Source: Methylosinus sp. LW4 | GTDB lineage: Bacteria; Pseudomonadota; Alphaproteobacteria; Rhizobiales; Beijerinckiaceae | Length of the DNA stretch: 64,000 bases | Reading direction: 5' to 3' | Assembly (NCBI RefSeq): GCF_000379125.1 | Contig: NZ_KB900626.1 | Coordinates: forward strand, 1,870,667-1,934,666 | Part shown: one piece after another, positions 33,789 to 41,584 of the stretch | How the letters are laid out: each line of letters begins with the position of its first letter | Position numbering within the stretch: the stretch's first letter is position 1 | Notes under the pieces: model-generated | Told to the model about the DNA's origin: nothing | What the model saw: only the letters and a program-made list of their open reading frames with translations | The model's database searches: none | Made by a program: the position numbers and the translations under genes

Positions 33789-36263
33789 ATGCCTGTTTCA
33801 TGGTCCGCCTCAGCGCGACAGATTTATTCGACGGTTGCTTTCTGCGCCCTCGCCGCCGCAGTCCTTTCCCCTGTTTCGACGCTCGCCCAAGATGCTCAGG
33901 TGGAAGACGTTCATGTCGGCGCTCGCGTCGATCAGCCGACGCGAGAAGAGGCCAGACAGCTGACGAATGCTCCGCGTTCCGTCGCTGTCGTCAATGGCGC
34001 CAAGGCGGAAGAAGAGCATCTCGAGCGATTGTCGGATTTTTCACAGTTCGTTCCGAACTATCGGCCCCAGGAAGGAAATCCGGTCACGACAAGACCGGCG
34101 ATCCGTGGAGTCAGCAGCGCCATCGGTCTCCTGAGCCGCAGCTCGGGCAATTCGGTCGGCGCGGAATTCGACACGGGATTTATTCTCGACAATGTCTTCT
34201 GGAAATATGTCGGCTTCCAGGGCACCGACTTCATCGATCTCCGCTCGTTCGAGCTCGCGCTCGGCCCGCAGGGAACCGCCGGCGGAAAAAATACGACCGT
34301 AGGCAATGTCGTCATCCAGACGCAGCTGCCCTCCTTCGAACGCGCTGCGACATTCGAAAGCTCTTTCGCCAACTACGCGCATTTCATCGAAAAGCTGAAC
34401 GTCACCGGCCCGATTGTCGACGACAAGCTCGCCTATCGGCTGGCGCTCTTCGTCGACAAAGGCAATGGTTGGATCAGAGATCAGCTGACCGGCGCCGACT
34501 ATCTCAACGACAATCGCTGGGGAGCGCGTGGACAGCTGCTCTATGTCGGCGACAATGTCACGGATCGTCTGATCTTCAATTATAACGCTCAATACGAATA
34601 CAGCACCACCAACACCTTCGCCACAGGGCCCTTCGCCGATTCCTTTCTGGTCTACGCCAACGGAACGTTGCCGGCCCGCACTTTCGCTCAGAATGTCGCC
34701 TCGAGGCTGGGAAAGCCGATCCTCACCTATGATCCCTACCGCCCCTACGCCACCAGCGCAGGCACATTCACCGGACGCAATTACACGGTTTCGAACGAGC
34801 TGAACTGGGCGATCGACGAAAACACACTGACATCGATCACGGCTTACGGCCGTTCACGGATTCTCGCGCACAATCCGATCGGCAATCAAGAACTCGAAAT
34901 TTCGGGCGGCGGCCTCAGTCCTTACGTCGATCAGTTCTCGCAGGAGCTTCGCCTCTCCTCGCCACGCGAGAAGACGCTCGAATGGGTCACGGGTCTCTAT
35001 TCGCTCTATGAGAACGCTTGGAGCCGGAGCACCAGCGTCTTCGGCGCCGATGCGGCGGCTTGGTATAGCCGGCCGGCTCTGCAACGCGGCCTCCAGAACA
35101 ATCGCGACAGCAAATCGCGCACCTTCAGCCTGGCGGGCTATGGCCAAGCAACCTATCACATAGACGACGCCTGGGCGCTCGCCTTCGGCCTGCGCGACAG
35201 CTACGAAGTCAAAGAAGGCTCCGTCTTCAGCTGGGATCAGCTCTACGCCAATCAATTTACATTCGCCCAGCAGGAGGCCGCCATTCGCGCCGGCGGCGGC
35301 CAGCCCTTCTTCGACACCGGCGGCCAGACGAAGACATTCAACTCGGTCACCGGGATCCTCAATCCGCAATACAGGCTGAACGACAATCTTCTCTTCCATG
35401 CCCTCGTCGCGCGCGGCGAGAAATCCGGCGCGATCAACAACGCCGCCCAGCCGATCCTCGACGGCTCGCTGAATTTCAAAGGCTGGCAGCCGCTCATCAC
35501 CAAGCCCGAGACCTCTTGGGATTATGAAATCGGCCTCAACACGAATTGGCTGGACAATCGCCTCGTCGCCAATTTCAATTTCTACTGGAACGACATCTAT
35601 AATTTCCAGACGAGCCTCACCGACGCCTCTTACGCGGACAGCACGGGGCAGCCGATCCGCACATCCTATCTCGGCAATGTCGGTCATCTCCGGCTGCGCG
35701 GCTTCGAATTCGTCGGCCGATGGAGCCCGTTGGAGCGCCTGTGGCTCTCCTTCAACGGCGCCTATACGGAAGCGCGCTGGATCGACTACGCCAACGCCAC
35801 GCCGCCGGCCGACTGGATCTGGCCGGCGACCGCGGGCTCGCTCGCCGCGCCTCTCACTCTGTCGCGCTCCAACACGCGCTGGGAGAACCTGCCGATCTGG
35901 TCGTTCAACGTCGGCGCGAATTACGACCAGCCGCTCGGAGCGCTATTCCGTGATTTCGGGACGGAGTGGGACCGCCCGGTCACCGGCTTCGGCTACGTCA
36001 ATGTCGCCTGGCAAGACAAGACGCAACTCACCGATCCGCACTCGGTGTTTCAATTTTGGCAGCCTCCGTTCGCCATTGTGAACGCGGGCCTCGGCCTCAG
36101 AACCGACGACGAGCGCTACAGCCTTTCGGTCTGGGCGAAGAATGTCTTCGACGAGCGGCCGATCTATTCCTGGTCGCCCGGCGACGCCAGCAATCCCGCA
36201 TCGGTCGGACTGCCCATCAGGCCACGCACATATGGGGGCACGTTGCGCGTCAAGCTGTACTGA
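33789..36263 (+). CDS. TonB-dependent receptor
   Basis: The 824-residue outer-membrane receptor has a signal peptide (ending VSTLAQ), a plug with ARQLTNAPRSVAVVNG and TTRPAIRGVSSAIG, and a long beta-barrel ending RVKLY. It is longer than the siderophore receptor and has no siderophore-type signature, so it may import an organic substrate. The ATG at 33789 has AAGGGAG upstream; an open extension to 33576 overlaps the esterase gene and crosses an AT-rich promoter segment (33730-33780). It follows the hydrolase genes on the same strand after a 166-base gap. Confidence 0.92.
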   Translation: MPVSWSASARQIYSTVAFCALAAAVLSPVSTLAQDAQVEDVHVGARVDQPTREEARQLTNAPRSVAVVNGAKAEEEHLERLSDFSQFVPNYRPQEGNPVTTRPAIRGVSSAIGLLSRSSGNSVGAEFDTGFILDNVFWKYVGFQGTDFIDLRSFELALGPQGTAGGKNTTVGNVVIQTQLPSFERAATFESSFANYAHFIEKLNVTGPIVDDKLAYRLALFVDKGNGWIRDQLTGADYLNDNRWGARGQLLYVGDNVTDRLIFNYNAQYEYSTTNTFATGPFADSFLVYANGTLPARTFAQNVASRLGKPILTYDPYRPYATSAGTFTGRNYTVSNELNWAIDENTLTSITAYGRSRILAHNPIGNQELEISGGGLSPYVDQFSQELRLSSPREKTLEWVTGLYSLYENAWSRSTSVFGADAAAWYSRPALQRGLQNNRDSKSRTFSLAGYGQATYHIDDAWALAFGLRDSYEVKEGSVFSWDQLYANQFTFAQQEAAIRAGGGQPFFDTGGQTKTFNSVTGILNPQYRLNDNLLFHALVARGEKSGAINNAAQPILDGSLNFKGWQPLITKPETSWDYEIGLNTNWLDNRLVANFNFYWNDIYNFQTSLTDASYADSTGQPIRTSYLGNVGHLRLRGFEFVGRWSPLERLWLSFNGAYTEARWIDYANATPPADWIWPATAGSLAAPLTLSRSNTRWENLPIWSFNVGANYDQPLGALFRDFGTEWDRPVTGFGYVNVAWQDKTQLTDPHSVFQFWQPPFAIVNAGLGLRTDDERYSLSVWAKNVFDERPIYSWSPGDASNPASVGLPIRPRTYGGTLRVKLY

Positions 36264-36269
36264 CAATTT

Positions 36270-36331
36270 CGAGACGAGTCGCGCGACGCTCCCGTCCTTT
36301 GTTCGATTAATGAACGAGCCGACTCGTCTCG
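36270..36331. terminator. Long inverted repeat between convergent genes
   Basis: CGAGACGAGTCG (36270-36281) and CGACTCGTCTCG (36320-36331) are exact complements 38 bases apart, between the TonB receptor and the convergent TauD-like gene. It may act as a bidirectional terminator, although no T-runs are present. Confidence 0.4.
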
Positions 36332-36395
36332 TGACGACGGACAAAAAATGACGGGAGGCCCGTCGGGCGCCGAAGGCTCGAGCGCGGAGGCCGGG

Positions 36396-37256
36396 TCAGA
36401 AAAGCCGGCTCTCGCGTCTTCGCGGCTGCGGCTCGTCTCCTGCGATCGTCGTGCGTGTAATCAATCGTCCGCTCTCTGGCGCATAGGGGGTCACGCGGCG
36501 CATCACGCCGGTATTGTCGAAGATCAGCAGATCGCCGACCTCCCATTGGTGGCGATAGACGTAGCGAGGCTGCGTCGCCCATTCCATGAGGTCGCGCAGC
36601 AGCATGCGGCCTTCATCCGTGTCGGCGCCGTCCACATGCGAGACCGCGCTGCCGAGCATGAGCGACTTGCGGCCCGATTTTTTGGTCCACACCAGCGGAT
36701 GGACCTTGGGCGCATGGCTGCGCCATCGACGCAATTCCTCATAGGAGGGCGTGGGATCGATCAGCCATTGCGCCGTCTCGACAGTGTGGACGACATGGAG
36801 ATCGCCGATCGATGTCTTCACCGTGTGCGGCATTTCTTCCCAAGCGACGCAGATGTTGCAGAATTCGGTCTGCCCTCCCCTCGCCGACAGCCGTCTCGCA
36901 TTGAGAATGGAGGCTGCGGGCGGCGCATCGTCGGTGGCGCCGTCGATGCGCCAATGGAACGAGCCTCTCACATATTCCGCAGCGGCGGGGCTCGCCGCTT
37001 CGTCGAGCGTGATCCGAAACAGGCCGTCATCGCCCTGCGGCGACAGTTCGCCGAGGGTTCGAGTGAAGGCGCGCTGCTGCGCATCGTCGAGATGGAGGCC
37101 GCGAAAGACGAGAACGCCGCGCCGCTCCAAAAGATCGCGAATTTCCGTCGCGTGACGGCCGCTCAGCAAGGACGCGGCGTCGATCTCGACCTGTGCGCCA
37201 ATATTCGGCGTGAGGTCGAGAGCCTGCAATTTCGTTTCGGCCGAGGACGACCTCAT
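36396..37256 (-). CDS. TauD/TfdA-like protein lacking both iron-binding histidines
   Basis: The 286-residue protein aligns by eye over its length with TauD/TfdA Fe(II)/2-oxoglutarate dioxygenases (VLVFRGL, GGQTEFCN, HPLVWT, GRKSLMLG, RLITRTTIAGDEP). In active relatives the iron ligands are in WHIDG and NTGxLHR. Here these read W-R-I-D-G (Arg103, Asp105) and NTGVMRR (Arg253), so both His are Arg, each one base change away. The 2-oxoglutarate Arg (268) is kept. It may be a pseudo-enzyme or use different chemistry; a His at 101 could partly compensate. The start at 37256 has GGAGA upstream. Confidence 0.8.
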   Translation of the reverse strand: MRSSSAETKLQALDLTPNIGAQVEIDAASLLSGRHATEIRDLLERRGVLVFRGLHLDDAQQRAFTRTLGELSPQGDDGLFRITLDEAASPAAAEYVRGSFHWRIDGATDDAPPAASILNARRLSARGGQTEFCNICVAWEEMPHTVKTSIGDLHVVHTVETAQWLIDPTPSYEELRRWRSHAPKVHPLVWTKKSGRKSLMLGSAVSHVDGADTDEGRMLLRDLMEWATQPRYVYRHQWEVGDLLIFDNTGVMRRVTPYAPESGRLITRTTIAGDEPQPRRRESRLF

Positions 37257-37480
37257 GGGGATGTTCTCCGAGCGACAGCAGCCGAATTGACCGGGATCGA
37301 CGAGTTCGCCCGGCTCGAGATAGGGCGCGGAAGCGATGCTGGAATGGGCGGAACCTCGCCGGGAGTTTCGCCCCCGGCTCACCGCGTCAGAATTAGCGCC
37401 TATTTTAAAAACCGTCCAGATGGTTTGTTTATATGCAGACCCCAATGCTGCGCGCTTTCCCGCGTCGAATCAGCGATCTG

Positions 37481-38086
37481 CTATTCGCTCGACGCGGATG
37501 GCGCCGGGGAGCCGTCGGCCGTCTCGGTCCGCTCGGCCCAGGAGGCCTCATCGAGCAGACGATCGAACAGGCGGTCGCGCTCCTCCTCGCCGAGCGGGCA
37601 AAGGCCCAGCAGCGCGCTCATCGCCAGGCCGCGCGCCGCCGCCCAGCGCAGCAGCGCCAAATCCTGATCTTTCGCCTCCGCCTTGATCGCCTCCAGCGAT
37701 TCTGCATCGCTCTCGCGCGCGATCGAGAGCAGGCTCGGATCCTGCCCTAGGGCGCCGAAAATCGCGAAAGCGACCGGTTGCGGCTCGACCAGCGTTTGAC
37801 GCAGCGTCGCGATTTGCGCGGCGAGATGCGGCGAAGCCTGACCGGCGCCGTGCTCGGCCATATAGGCGCGCGAAAAATCCGCGAAATAGTCGATCTGATG
37901 CTCGAGCAGGGCCTTGAGCACGGCCTCCTTGGTGCGGAACTGATGCATCAGCCCGCCTTTGCTGACGCCGCTCTCGCGGGCGATCGCGTCCAGCGTCAAG
38001 CGCCCCGGCCCCTCGCGCGCGATGATCGCCAGCGCGGCCTGGATGACCGCCTTGCGGGTTCGTTGCGACCTCGACGCGTTGTCCAT
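37481..38086 (-). CDS. TetR/AcrR-family transcriptional regulator
   Basis: The 201-residue protein starts at 38086 with a TetR-type helix-turn-helix (QAALAIIAREGPGRLTLDAIARESGVSKGGLMHQFRTKEAVL, about residues 15-57). The C-terminal region resembles the TetR_C domain seen in regulators of efflux or hydrolase genes. It lies upstream of the TauD-like gene on the same strand with a 224-base gap, so its target is uncertain. Confidence 0.9.
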   Translation of the reverse strand: MDNASRSQRTRKAVIQAALAIIAREGPGRLTLDAIARESGVSKGGLMHQFRTKEAVLKALLEHQIDYFADFSRAYMAEHGAGQASPHLAAQIATLRQTLVEPQPVAFAIFGALGQDPSLLSIARESDAESLEAIKAEAKDQDLALLRWAAARGLAMSALLGLCPLGEEERDRLFDRLLDEASWAERTETADGSPAPSASSE

Positions 38087-38222
38087 GTCCCCTCGCGTGA
38101 TCTGCGCCGCGCCACAGAGCCGGCGCTCTCTCACATATAGCGCGCTCCGCGATCGGATTGGAGCGTAGCGCCGACATTGGCGCCCACATTGGAGGGACTC
38201 CATTCGACTACAGAGCGCGACG

Positions 38223-39530
38223 TCAGGGAAAGCATTTGCCGAAGGCCGCGAGCAGCCGCGGATCGCCGCGCAGCCTGATCTGGAGCGTGACCAGCGCCCA
38301 TAGCAGGCTCCGCTCCTTACGCAGAAAGCGCAGCCAGCTCTGCGCATCGGCGCGGATCGACAGATCCGCCTTTCCGACCAGCCCCTCCTCCACCTCGAGC
38401 CGGCCATTGGCGATGCGCACGGTGAGATCCTTGCGCTCGGCTCCGCTGAAGGCGAAGTGATAGACCGCCGAGAGGCCGGCCGCCCGCTTCCTCTGAAACC
38501 GCAGCGACAGGCCGCGCGCGAAGCTCGCAATGGAGGCGGCGCGCAAGCCATTGGCGACGCGCTTCACGCTCTTGTGCGGAAAGCGGCGCTTCACATAGTC
38601 CTCGGCGTCCGAATGCGGCGTCACATAGATCGTCTCCTCCTTCTTCTTCAGCGGATCGACGATGGCTTCCACAAAGCCCTTACGATCGTCGCGATAGGCG
38701 CCGATCACATCCTCGCCCGCCGGACAGACGGCGAGACAATAGGCGGCTTTGTAATTCGGCCCATAGGCGAGGCTCTGCCACATGGAGACGGTTTCCGCAT
38801 CCGAGACCTTGCCGCGATAGGAGGCGGCGCTTTTCGCATCGGCGATCGTCTCCGCCCAATCCATGAATCCGCCCATGAACTCGCGATAATTATGCGTGTA
38901 GCAGGCGGCGAAATCGAAGCCTCCGTCCGGCGCTATCGCGCCCGTCGGACAGGCGGCGACGCAGAGCTTGCAGGAGAGGCAGGGATTGTAATCGAGCGGG
39001 CGCGAATAGGAATCGAGCGCGACATCGACGACCATCGTCCCGAGCAGAATAAAATTGCCGAATTTCGGATGAATGACATTGCGATGCACGCCCATCTTGC
39101 CGAGGCCGGCGGCGACCGCGACGGGCTTATGCGAGATCACCCACATTTTATTGGGCCAGCGCGCCGCCTCCATCGGAAAGGCCATGGCGGGATAGGCGGC
39201 TCGATGTCCCAAATCCTCGAGCATTCGCGTCAGCCGATGCGACACCGCATCGGTCTCGTCGCCGACGCGGTGAAACTCGACATTGGCGGACGAGCGCGCG
39301 GGGCTGCGGACATTTTCGCGATTCATCCTCATCACGAAAGAGACGAGCGTGCGCGCAAAGGGAAAAGCGGCGAGAATTCCAGCGCGCTCGAAAGCGATCG
39401 CCGGATCGTCGATGGAGACGAAGCCGACATCGTCGGCGCCGGCGGAGAGCGCCATCTCGCGCAAGCGTCGCGCCTCGAAAGCCGGGGCGATCGCCGGCGA
39501 CGATTGCGTTTCGTGAGCTTCGACAGACAT
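38223..39530 (-). CDS. QueG/ferredoxin-like iron-sulfur reductase fused to an SCP2-like domain
   Basis: The 435-residue protein has an N-terminal half like the catalytic domain of epoxyqueuosine reductase or reductive dehalogenases (GADDVGFVSIDDPA; GKMGVHRNVIHPKFGNFILLGTMV). A ferredoxin-type region with NPCLSCKLCVAACPTGAI and a later CLAVCPAG follows, enough cysteines for one or two 4Fe-4S clusters. The last 100 residues (AVYHFAFSGAERKDLTV...ADLSIRADAQSWLRFL...LRGDPRLLAAF) match an SCP2 sterol-carrier fold. I take 39530 as the start, 9 bases after AAGGGG; 39536 is an alternative. It is next to a marR gene with a shared operator-like dyad. Confidence 0.75.
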   Translation of the reverse strand: MSVEAHETQSSPAIAPAFEARRLREMALSAGADDVGFVSIDDPAIAFERAGILAAFPFARTLVSFVMRMNRENVRSPARSSANVEFHRVGDETDAVSHRLTRMLEDLGHRAAYPAMAFPMEAARWPNKMWVISHKPVAVAAGLGKMGVHRNVIHPKFGNFILLGTMVVDVALDSYSRPLDYNPCLSCKLCVAACPTGAIAPDGGFDFAACYTHNYREFMGGFMDWAETIADAKSAASYRGKVSDAETVSMWQSLAYGPNYKAAYCLAVCPAGEDVIGAYRDDRKGFVEAIVDPLKKKEETIYVTPHSDAEDYVKRRFPHKSVKRVANGLRAASIASFARGLSLRFQRKRAAGLSAVYHFAFSGAERKDLTVRIANGRLEVEEGLVGKADLSIRADAQSWLRFLRKERSLLWALVTLQIRLRGDPRLLAAFGKCFP

Positions 39531-39546
39531 GTGCATATGCCCCTTT
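39527..39546. promoter_or_regulatory. MarR-type operator copy at the reductase start
   Basis: The core GTGCATATGCCCCT is identical to the core of the dyad in front of the marR gene; 17 of 20 bases agree over the full element. It overlaps the ribosome-binding site and start codon of the iron-sulfur reductase gene, where binding would block expression. Confidence 0.65.
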
Positions 39547-39605
39547 TTGCTTGCGCGAAAACTGGACCGCGAGCCTTCACGCTCGCTCTCGCTCCACCCG
39601 GAACA

Positions 39606-40058
39606 TCACTCTTCCTGAACGGCGGCGGCGAGCGCGCGCAGTTCCGCGACGAGATGCGCCAATCTCTCGGCGCCGAATTTTGCTTCCGCCTTGGTCTGCG
39701 CCGCGCGCCACAGCGGCAGCGCTATGGCCAAAGTGGCGCGGCCCTGCTTGGTCAGCGTCACCTCGCGCGTGCGGCGATCCTCGCCCGCCTTCACGCGCAG
39801 CAGCCCACGCTTTTCCATCACCGCCAGATTGCGCGCGAGCGCACTGCGATCCAGCACGAAAGCCTCGGCGAGCTTGCTGACCGTCCAGCCTTCCGCCATC
39901 GAGCAGGCGACGAGCAGAGAATATTGCGTCGGCTCGAGATCGAGCCCGGAAAGACTCTCCGCATAGAGCTTGCCGACCGCGCGCGCCGCGCGCCGCACAT
40001 TGGCGACGGCGCAGCTTTGCGCGCAAGCGCTGACTTCGGCCGGATCGGGCTCGTTCAT
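39606..40058 (-). CDS. MarR-family transcriptional regulator
   Basis: The 150-residue protein has the MarR winged helix (WTVSKLAEAFVLDRSALARNLAVMEKRGLLRV, then GEDRRTREVTLTKQG for the wing). It is upstream of the iron-sulfur reductase gene on the same strand. A nearly perfect 20-base palindrome lies just before its start and recurs at the reductase start, so it probably represses both. Confidence 0.93.
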   Translation of the reverse strand: MNEPDPAEVSACAQSCAVANVRRAARAVGKLYAESLSGLDLEPTQYSLLVACSMAEGWTVSKLAEAFVLDRSALARNLAVMEKRGLLRVKAGEDRRTREVTLTKQGRATLAIALPLWRAAQTKAEAKFGAERLAHLVAELRALAAAVQEE

Positions 40059-40061
40059 AAG

Positions 40062-40081
40062 ATAGGTGCATATGCCCCTAT
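40062..40081. promoter_or_regulatory. MarR operator, autoregulatory copy
   Basis: ATAGGTGCATATGCCCCTAT is self-complementary at 9 of 10 base pairs. It begins 4 bases upstream of the marR start codon. Confidence 0.7.
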
Positions 40082-40126
40082 CGTGCCGACGTCAAGCACG
40101 ACGAGGCAATCTGGTGAAGGGCAATT

Positions 40127-40185
40127 ACCCTCGCCCTCATGCTGAGGAGGTCGCGCAGCGACCGTCTCGAAGCACGAGGGCGAGC
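40127..40185. repeat. CTCATGCTGAGGAG-type intergenic repeat
   Basis: This copy shares CTCATGCTGAGGAG, CGTCTCGAAGCACGAGGG and TCCAGAAGGCGG with the element at 11026-11150 and can form a hairpin. Confidence 0.7.
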
Positions 40186-40207
40186 TCCAGAAGGCGGAGC
40201 ATGAAGC

Positions 40208-41299
40208 TCAGGCGATGACGGTGAGACGCCGCGCGGCGCGCGTCACGCCCGTGTAGAGCCAGCGCGCGCGATGCTCACGAAAGGCGAAGGATTCGTCGAA
40301 GAGCGCGACATCGTCCCATTGCGAGCCCTGCGATTTGTGCACGGTGAGGCAATAGCCGAAATCGAACTCATCCGTATCCTTGCGCTGCGCGTAAGGAATC
40401 TCGGCGTCGCCGCCTTCGAAGAATTGCGGCAGCACGCCGACGCGCTGGAACTTTCCCGCCATCTCCTCGGGCTCGACGAGCAGGCGCACCTTGCCGCGCC
40501 GCAGAGCGCCGGCGCTCTTCACCTTGAACAGCGCGCCATTGAGCAGGCCCTTCTTGCGATTATTGCGCAGGCAGACCAGCTTCTCGCCCGATTGCGGCAG
40601 CGAGCCAGTGAAGCCGCGCAATTGCCGCAGGCGATTATTATAGGCGCGGCGCGTGCGATTGAGCCCGACGAGCACCTGATCGGCGTTGGTGACGAGCGCA
40701 GGGTCGAGCGCGTCGCGCCGCACCACTTGCGTCTCGCCATAGACGCCATAATCGAGCCGTCCGCCCTCGCGAATAATCATGGAGAGACGCACGATCGGAT
40801 TGTCCGCCGCTTGGCGATGCACTTCCGTCAGCATCACATCGGGCTCGGCCTCGGTGAAATAGCCGCCGCCCTTCACCGGCGGCAATTGCGCCGGATCGCC
40901 CAGCACCAGCACTTTCTTGCCGAAGGAGAGAAGATCGCGGCCGAGTTCCTCATCGACCATGGAGCATTCGTCGATGATGATGAGCTTGGCTTTCGCCGCG
41001 TCGCTGTCCTCGTTCAGCTCGAAGGCGGGCTCCTCCGTCTCCGTATCGGTGGCGCGATAGATGAGGCTGTGAATCGTGCGCGCATCCTTGCAGCCCTTGG
41101 AGCGCATCACCAACGCCGCCTTGCCGGTGAAGGCGCCGAAAACGACATCGCCGTCGACGCTCTCGGCGATATATTGCGCCAGCGTCGATTTGCCCGTGCC
41201 GGCATAGCCGAACAGACGAAACAGCTGCGCGCGGCCGTCCTTCAGCCATGCGGCGACGGCCGAGAGCGCGCGCTCCTGTTCATTGGTCCAGACGGGCAT
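40208..41299 (-). CDS. RecD-like/Dda-like superfamily 1 DNA helicase
   Basis: The 363-residue ATPase has Walker A GYAGTGKST (residues 31-39), motif Ia FGAFTGKAA, Walker B IIIDECSMVD, motif III VLGDPAQLPP and the C-terminal UvrD-like motifs YCLTVHKSQGSQWDDV and LYTGVTRAARRL. This is the compact core of SF1B 5'-3' helicases such as RecD2 and Dda without the long N-terminal domain. No recB/recC/recF gene is adjacent. The exact cell role is not clear. Confidence 0.9.
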   Translation of the reverse strand: MPVWTNEQERALSAVAAWLKDGRAQLFRLFGYAGTGKSTLAQYIAESVDGDVVFGAFTGKAALVMRSKGCKDARTIHSLIYRATDTETEEPAFELNEDSDAAKAKLIIIDECSMVDEELGRDLLSFGKKVLVLGDPAQLPPVKGGGYFTEAEPDVMLTEVHRQAADNPIVRLSMIIREGGRLDYGVYGETQVVRRDALDPALVTNADQVLVGLNRTRRAYNNRLRQLRGFTGSLPQSGEKLVCLRNNRKKGLLNGALFKVKSAGALRRGKVRLLVEPEEMAGKFQRVGVLPQFFEGGDAEIPYAQRKDTDEFDFGYCLTVHKSQGSQWDDVALFDESFAFREHRARWLYTGVTRAARRLTVIA

Positions 41300-41403
41300 G
41301 GGGTTCTTGACGATTCGTGGATGATCGGGCCGACAGGATGACGAAAGCCGCGAGCCGCCGCAAGTGTCGTGAACAGCCGTTGTCGTAAGCCGTCCTCATG
41401 CAG

Positions 41404-41572
41404 AATGGGCGCTTCCTTCTCCCGCCTGCGGGAGAAGGTGGCCCTCGCGTCAGCGAGGTCGGATGAGGGCTCACTGCGGCGGCCGGAATCACGGAATATA
41501 TTCACGGCCCCTCATCCGACCTCGCTTCGCGAGGCCACCTTCTCCCACAAGTGGGAGAAGGAGTCGCGCGTC
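41404..41572. repeat. Compound palindromic intergenic repeat (CCTTCTCCC family)
   Basis: The outer hairpins CTTCTCCCGCC/GCGGGAGAAG and CTTCTCCCAC/GTGGGAGAAG enclose the inverted segments GCGAGGTCGGATGAGG and CCTCATCCGACCTCGC. The same composite element occurs twice at 49115-49555. Confidence 0.8.
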
Positions 41573-41584
41573 GAGGCCCGCGCG

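Noticed and set aside
25366..37256. Methanobactin biosynthesis locus, suggested by the TonB receptor in a methanotroph
   Set aside because: There is no MbnB or MbnC homologue and I saw no Cys-containing MbnA-like precursor peptide.
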